Assembly: GCA_004369045.1 (NCBI GenBank)
Contig: ML213503.1
Coordinates: 2,850,924-2,914,923, forward strand
Direction: 5' to 3'
Origin: Heliocybe sulcata
Lineage: Eukaryota > Basidiomycota > Agaricomycetes > Gloeophyllales > Gloeophyllaceae
DNA: 64,000 nucleotides
The notes under the pieces are model-generated. The model was given only the letters and a program-made list of their open reading frames with translations. It was not told the DNA's origin and made no database searches. The first letter of the stretch is position 1. Each line of letters opens with the position of its first letter. A program made the position numbers and the translations under genes. Of the stretch, positions 57,969 to 64,000 are shown piece after piece.

Positions 57969-59175
57969 ATGTACTCTCTCGCTAGACGCAATCTCATACC
58001 TTCTGCACGGAACGTTGCTTGTAGAAGCGCTGCTGCTCGACGTTTTCTTCAAACGCAGCCTGATTACACTGCGAAATACGCGGATAAGCTCGCTCGTGTA
58101 GCCGAAGAGTGAGGTGTATCGCTTGACTACACCCGTGGTTGATCGTGAATGTTTTCTTACAGTCAACTCCACCGGTATGAACCCTGCTATCACGTCGACT
58201 TGTCTAAAGGCGCGGTACGAGTGTGGAAGAGCTAAGAGCCAAACTCAAAGAGGAGGAGCTTGAACGTCGGAGACAGGCACTGGCTTCATCTGTCCAGCAA
58301 AAGCAGATCTCTCCAGGCCAGCCGACTTCAGCATCGTCTACCTCCGAGTCATCTGAGCCATTGGCAACGCCATCATCAAATGTTAGGAAGGACAGCTCGC
58401 CCGTAAAGGTGCCCTCATTCAAACGTGTCTAAATGTGACTTCTTGCTGACGGTCTCTTCCTTATCTGCTATAGCCGCTTTCCTCATTCCTGAACCTGACA
58501 AAGCTATTCGAGTCCTCTCATACGTCCGAGCAGGTGTCGGCTCTCTGGACTGCGTACCACCTGTCACGCTCTCAAGGTACTGGTCGGGGCTATATCTGTG
58601 CCTCGGTCCCGGTCGATATGTACCATCGTATGACTGAGGTCGCCAGGAAGTACTCTTCCTTTATCATCCCAGTATCGAGAGAGCAGGAAGGCGAAGGCGA
58701 ACGCGCTTACGAGTTCTACTATATGCAGTGGGGGTTCCATGAATCCCCTGAGGTCCCTTCGTTGGACCCCTTCGCCGTGAAACAGGAAGGGAATCCGCAG
58801 ATCTCAACCGTCTTGTTCACGCCGCTGCAAGAGTACAAGCTTCGCCAAGCATTTGCCACACCCTACCTTGTCTTGACGCATTACACGGATCTCGCGAAAA
58901 CTCACGGAGTGGTACTGCTGCGAGGCGAGATTACGCCATCTGCTGCTGCCCCAGTGCCTTCTGGCGCTGGTCAGGAGGAGGGAAAGTTCCTGCTTAGCCA
59001 GGCCGATGCGCAGGCTTTGGCCATGCTCCTCCAGAGGTTCTACCTCTGGAACGCAGGGGAAGGAGTGATGAAGCAGAAGGCCAAGGAAAGGGAGGAGCTG
59101 TTGAAGGGGTTCCATGAGAGCCCAGCAGAGTTTGAGTGGAAGGACCTGTTGAAACATACCCATTTGACCCTGTAA
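57969..59175 (+). CDS. atp11: ATP11, mitochondrial F1-ATPase assembly chaperone
   Basis: ATP11 binds the free beta subunit of F1-ATPase in the matrix and keeps it soluble until assembly. Four exons: 57969-58108, 58163-58174, 58210-58408, 58474-59175, 350 residues. The N-terminus (MYSLARRNLIPSARNVACRS) is a basic presequence. Exon 2 is only 12 nt (QLHR) but is required for frame and gives AEDQLHRRGTSVEELRAKLK, as expected from the family. The ATP11 domain begins KPLSSFLNLTKLFESSHTSE and contains SALWTAYHLSRSQGTGRGYI, SSFIIPVSREQEGEGERAYE, FYYMQWGFHESPEV and VLFTPLQEYKLRQAFATPYL. It ends LKHTHLTL. Length agrees with fungal ATP11. Confidence 0.93.
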
Positions 59176-59365
59176 TTTGCGCCGTTAGTGAGGCACCGAA
59201 GATACGCCTGCTAGTGCGCTATCTGCGTTTGCGGGTGCAGTGCTGTTATCACCGAGTCAAGCACAAGAATATATATATACACCTGTAGAATGCGGCTGCA
59301 TTAACATTGTTTGTGAATATTCGGGCTAACAATAAGACAGGTGGATCGTAGAGGTTGTGTGGAGA

Positions 59366-60133
59366 TTAAGAATATGCAGCAGCATCCTTCTCTACTTGCT
59401 GAATCGCGAGAGGGAAGTCGTCTTCTTCGGATATGTCCAGCGCAGCCATGTCTCTTCCAATCAGCTGCCCGAACCTCTTCACCAAACCGAAAACCTCTCC
59501 CTCGACGGTGACAGGCTTCTCGGCAGCAACCTCTATGCAGCCAGCCTTGACGTCAACCAAGCCGCATGCCACCACATTGTCGAAGTATGGCAGCGGCTCC
59601 TTCGTGATATTCATCGCGAACCCGTGGGTAGTGAGACGATGCCGGACTTGTACACCTATGCTCGCGATCTTCGTACGCTCATCAAGGAAGACGCCAGTGT
59701 GCTCCGACGGGATATGTGTGACACCGTGTTCCTCTTGCAGATGTCTCTCCAGCGTCTTCTGGATCTTGCAGACATAGTCTCGAGCGCCCATCGCTGGCTG
59801 CCACCTCCCAAGGTCAATCAAGGGATAGCCGACGATTTGGCCGGGACCATGGTACGTCAATTGGCCACCTCTTTGCGTCAAGATGAATTCGGCGTCTTTG
59901 ACATCGAGCTGGCGCAAGCGCTCTTGCTCAGCATCAATCTCGGCCTGGCTCTGCCGCCGCCCGAACGTGTAGACAGGCGTGTGCTGCAGGAGGAGAAGGA
60001 TGTCTTTGTAAGATCCGGACGTGCGGCGCCGGTTTAGCTGAAGAGCATGAATTTGCTCTTGAAGCGCGAATGCTCGCCGGTAGGGAACTGGAGAGCGGAT
60101 ATAGTGGTAGAAGATGGGTGGTAAGGATGCCAT
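59366..60133 (-). CDS. lip2: Lipoyl(octanoyl) transferase LIP2/LipB
   Basis: LIP2 moves octanoyl from mitochondrial acyl carrier protein to lipoyl domains, the first step of lipoic acid synthesis. A single exon of 255 residues from ATG 60133. Motifs: LLLQHTPVYTFGRRQ, the LipB signature RGGQLTYHGPGQIVGYPLID, KIASIGVQVRHRLTTHGFAM and the active-site cysteine in VVACGLVDVKAG. An in-frame extension upstream reaches ATG 60211 (MSLPGAVEVPRRPNLTPASA, then RRRILG), which would supply the arginine-rich mitochondrial presequence the short form lacks; that start may be the true one. The gene converges with ATP11, 190 bp apart, and the two are both mitochondrial. Confidence 0.9.
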   Translation of the reverse strand: MASLPPIFYHYIRSPVPYRRAFALQEQIHALQLNRRRTSGSYKDILLLLQHTPVYTFGRRQSQAEIDAEQERLRQLDVKDAEFILTQRGGQLTYHGPGQIVGYPLIDLGRWQPAMGARDYVCKIQKTLERHLQEEHGVTHIPSEHTGVFLDERTKIASIGVQVRHRLTTHGFAMNITKEPLPYFDNVVACGLVDVKAGCIEVAAEKPVTVEGEVFGLVKRFGQLIGRDMAALDISEEDDFPLAIQQVEKDAAAYS

Positions 60134-63100
60134 TCCTAGTATTCGCCTCCGTGCGCTCGCGGGGGTTAGGTTTGGTCTCCTCGGGACCTCTACTGCACCC
60201 GGGAGACTCATTTGATAATCATTTGACGACACGTCAAATTCCACTGTCAGGACATCTTTGCCCTTCCTTCCTCTACGGACATTATCATGCATCGGGATCA
60301 CGAAGATTTTCAACGCGACGTGATGCTGGTATTATGATTAGAACTTCCACCTCGGCGGAGGATAGCATTGACGACTCAAATGCTCACTACGTCGACAGCA
60401 GCCTTTATCCGCCGTATAATCTGATAACGGAACGCTTCACAGCTGCTACAAGGATAGGTATTATCTTCTTATAGATTAGGAAATGGCGTATGAATTGTAT
60501 ATGGGTACACATGAACTCCATACGTCGACCTCACAGCCATCCAGTAAGTCAATATTATTTCCCTACGTAACGTTCGATTGAAACGCGCTGACTGATTCTA
60601 TCTTTCCCCCCCTTACAATGAGCAGATGGACGCCAGTCCTTCTGGAGGCTTGCATCTACCGACTGCACCCGACTTCTCCGGATCTCACGGAAATTTATGC
60701 CCGCTGACAGTCTGGCTCTTGTTGGAGCCAGCGCCGCACGTCCATGCTGAACCTACGACACCGCACTGATGATATGAGTCCACCCATACTCACTGCGGAT
60801 AAGATCCTTCTGTACGGTCCTCTCATGCGGAGCTAAAGGAGCCATCCGACTTATTATTACTTGGTAGGCTGATGAGTCGTTAATGCGCAGCGTTGATTTC
60901 GGAAGCCGAACTTGGAGGTTATCAGTACGTTTCAGCTCATTACACAGCTCACCACGATGATCGTGATGGATATCTCTTGCTGGGTTGACAGTGCACGATG
61001 AAGAAGCTCCAAGCAGAGGCCATCACCCGAGTAGACACAGTCTCCACTGCTCAAGTGTAGTGCCCGCTGACGTTCCCAGATGAAGCTCGACTCATTTATG
61101 ACAAGATAATGCTACGTTTGCATTCATCTCGAGGTTTATTATTCAGATAGTGAAGCCACTTCTATCTATCCGGTGAGTATCATACATGCAAACCGTTATT
61201 GTACAGGTGCGTGCTAGCTTAAGTCCGTAGTGCTTATGTACTACATGCCAAGATAGGTCCTATGCGTGCTGAAGTCCATTGCTATGCAATAAAGAGTGAC
61301 GGTGTGGCGCCTTCTAGTAGGCTCCACGTTTTGACTTGCGTACTCTCCGTGAGGGAGCACCCCATGCGAAGTTCTCATCTTCTAACATCTCAGCTCGGAA
61401 CTGTAGATGAAGGCCGGTCAGTGCTAGTGGACTTTATCTAATGGGACAGTACTGACCCTGGTGTCTTGTCCGTCTGCCAGCGTCTCTGTCGAGTCATTCC
61501 AAGCCTTTGGAAGACCCTGTGTCTTTGTAAGAATTGAAGCTCATTCGAGGAGGTGGTGGCTTACTTTGCTGCTGCTTCGACGGGCTCCTTTGTGGAAACC
61601 AAGAGATCGCAGAATGCGGATCAATGATGACGACCTCGAGCGATGTTTCTTCACTGGTCCCAGGCTCTGTGGACGACCCAGTCATTATCGGTATCGCCAT
61701 TGGAAGGGGATTACCCTTACACTCGATGACGAATCACTGGAGAAGGAGTATGTCCTCGAGGACTCGAAAGATTGCAACATGGGCATGGCAAGTCGTTATC
61801 GTGATAAGTCGTAAGAAGGGCGAAGGCAAATGCGGAATGCGCTTTGGATTGGATAGGGTACAGGTGGTGAGTTGGTCCTTCAAAATCACCCAACTTTTAT
61901 ATGCCACATTCATCATAATTAAATACCTCATGCTGGCATTGCCGCTCTTCCCTGTCATCGAGCCGAGCGTCTCCATACGTATTCTTAGCACTTGCAGTCA
62001 GGTATGACCGTCTTCGGATGGCAATCCCGGTCAACAATGCTGCGGACTGCGAGACGCATCCACAAACTGCGCCGATCGCGCCGAAGAGGCTCTGTTGTTC
62101 GAGGGTATCATCTGTGTCCGCTAGGAGCCGGGACTTTTTGGGAGCGATACATCTACCCACGAGTGGGCCCGGCTGTAGAGTTAGACGTCCTCTTCGCTGG
62201 CATATGCCCGTGAATTATTCTTGGACAGCAAGGTATATATATATATATATATGATGGAGTGGGAAGCAGAGCGGCTGAGAAGATCGGGAGAGACTACCCG
62301 TGCGGAGACACGCCGTTACTAGCGGAAGGAAGAAGAAGAGGGAAATGACAGCCTGGATATTATAAGGTAGGGTCTACCATGTGTCATGAATCCACGCGAG
62401 CGCATCTGACCCCACACGATGCAGGACACGGATTGTAAGGAGGGGCGTGCATAGTTACGGCATATCCCACCTGATATGAAAGTGAGAAAGATGACACCGA
62501 CAGATTATTGCAGATGGCTCATCCGGATACTATAACCGCGGCCGTCCGGTCAGCAAAAGGTCAGCAGAAGAAAGTTCATCTGAATATTAATGCTTATATG
62601 AATTCTCTCTCAGGTAGAAGTAGACGGTGGCGGGGAAGCTGCCATAACGGAATATCTAGGGCATGGTGTGTCGATGCACTTGTTCCAAGTACTGCGCCAT
62701 TGAAACTCGACTGAAGAGAGTCTTCCTGGGTTACAAGTTCACCACTCATGACGGGCAATTCTTGACTCCAGGCCGGCAGAACCGTTGGAGGTCTTCCACT
62801 GCCTTGATAAATGAGCTTCGGGGGAACCTAGTGATGACATGAATGACCGAAGAGCCGGGCTATAAGTGTCCGGGCCAGATCAGCATAGCTGAGCTAACTT
62901 GTAGCTTGTGCAACACCTACTTATCTGTACGTGTACAGTAAGTATAGCACAATACCGAAATAACCCTCGCGGGTGTATATTCATTCATGAGTGGACGGAT
63001 GTATCGCGTCGGGCTATCTCGGTGGCACTAGGCCCTTGTTCAAGGTGGCAAAACGTGTACCGCAGTCGAGAAGGCCTTCCATGCCAATCCAGTGTCGGTG

Positions 63101-63562
63101 GTAGATAGATTCGGAGGCAGTACATCTTGGTTTGAATACGACGAATAGCTGCAACGGAAGACCTTTCGAAGCTTAAGAATTCCGGATTGCTCCGTAATCT
63201 GGACATAGGACTAGGCACAGGAACATCGGGAGTCCGTACCGCCACCTGAGAGCAATTCTAATCCGTGGTTGATGTCAGACACTTCGACATTGACTAGTGA
63301 CTAGTGACTACGCACGCGCACGTGAGATCTTGACGCTGGATTTAGGACCGGATATGTCGGAGCGAGGTGCCTTCTTTAGAAGACAAAGTCATCGGAGCAC
63401 TAGTGCATATGCATACCAGACAGCGAGATTGTCTCTTCACAGAAGTAGTTGTGATATAGATATTACAGGATAAATTAGCAAAGACAGCACTAAATACAGC
63501 GCAGACAGTCGTCCGCGTAGGGTATCGAGGTATCTTCAATCGTAGTCAGACCAGTATATCGC
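60134..63562. other. Long region without recognisable genes
   Basis: About 3.4 kb. Beyond the LIP2 promoter, open frames such as 61534-62007 (plus) lack family features and are overlapped by others on the opposite strand. No repeats of the cassette family were seen. It may be intergenic or hold fast-evolving or non-coding genes. Confidence 0.35.
62234..62252. repeat. (TA)n microsatellite
   Basis: An uninterrupted alternation of T and A of about 19 bp. Confidence 0.9.
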
Positions 63563-64000
63563 CTATGAGCGGCTCTTTGTCTTCTTTGACGACTTAGAAG
63601 CTTTCCCCCATGACATGTTGTCGTCCTCGAGCATCTCCGCCTGTGACATTATGAGTACTTGCAATAGGCCGCAAGTGGAGTGACACGTACATATTCAGTT
63701 TTGGGTGCCCCCGCTTGTGACGGCGTCAATGATATTTGCGAGTACGATGGAGGCTGTCATAGGTAGCGTCAGTAGTGCTTCAGCACTGTAACAGGCGAGA
63801 GCGTACCAATAAAATATCATATTCGGAAGACTTATCAGATGTCGTGGAGATAGAGGACGACGCGGAGCTGGAGCTCTTCGAGGACTGGAAGGTTAAGTCA
63901 GCGAATACCACAAAGTGCAATCACAAGAGGCGCACCTTTGAGCTCAGTGACATGCGGGAGAGATTTAGAGACGGCATGGCTTGTATGAAGAGATGATAAT
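63563..64000 (-). CDS. 3' end of a serine-rich protein gene, runs off the window
   Basis: Four exons on the minus strand join at phase 0: to 63936 (NLSRMSLSSK), 63884-63807 (SSKSSSSASSSISTTSDKSS, then EYDILL), 63753-63691 (PPSYSQISLTPSQAGAPKTE, then Y) and 63640-63563 (AEMLEDDNMSWGKASKSSKK, then TKSRS and stop). The product is a disordered Ser/Lys-rich tail. A Met at 63978 could be a start, giving only 86 residues, but an upstream part beyond the window is more likely. Function unknown. Confidence 0.6.

Overview
The window looks like a stretch of a filamentous basidiomycete genome, most likely an agaricomycete. Genes are dense and cut by many 45-70 nt introns, proteins resemble agaricomycete families, and several neighbours share very short divergent promoters. 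No viral or retroviral element was recognised.

Layout. 0-2.1 kb: the 3' end of a p23/Wos2 HSP90 co-chaperone, then a complete short-chain dehydrogenase. 2.6-6.8 kb: two copies of a composite repeat cassette (A1, A2). 7.2-10.5 kb: a truncated paralogue of an unknown gene and weakly supported coding remnants. 11.7-28 kb: core genes: SRPK kinase, STE20/FRAY kinase, mitochondrial Rieske protein, a secreted glycerophosphodiester phosphodiesterase and an Rxt3-like Rpd3L subunit. 28.4-47.1 kb: a rearranged segment with six more cassettes (B1-B3, C1, D1, D2), two inverted copies of a HAD phosphatase gene (one open, one decayed) and a secreted CBM19-like protein gene. 48.5-49.2 kb: the full-length paralogue of the unknown gene. 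50.8-51.5 kb: a hAT-like MITE. 53-60 kb: SAC1, U2A', a TMEM205-like membrane protein, ATP11 and LIP2. 60-64 kb: mostly without recognisable genes, plus the 3' end of a serine-rich gene at the right edge.

The main discovery candidate is the cassette family, eight copies of about 1.8-2.3 kb. Each holds, in the same order, a tRNA-like Pol III promoter, a TATA box, two or three diverged exon-like modules that each end in a small hairpin followed at once by a GT splice donor, and a GC-rich minisatellite of 60-72 bp units. Cassettes are joined to each other by a roughly 190 bp fragment that is plainly the 3' end of the HAD phosphatase gene. The cassette and the HAD gene tail therefore seem to have been amplified together as a convergent pair. 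The orientation changes about the CBM19-like gene, giving a large inverted arrangement.

Other points: three confident GC-AG introns in host genes (p23, SDR, SAC1), a 12-nt microexon in ATP11, and two mini bidirectional promoters (SAC1/U2A' and TMEM205-like/ATP11) of about 130-140 bp. Exon structures were derived by eye from reading frame, splice sites and family resemblance; no search was run.
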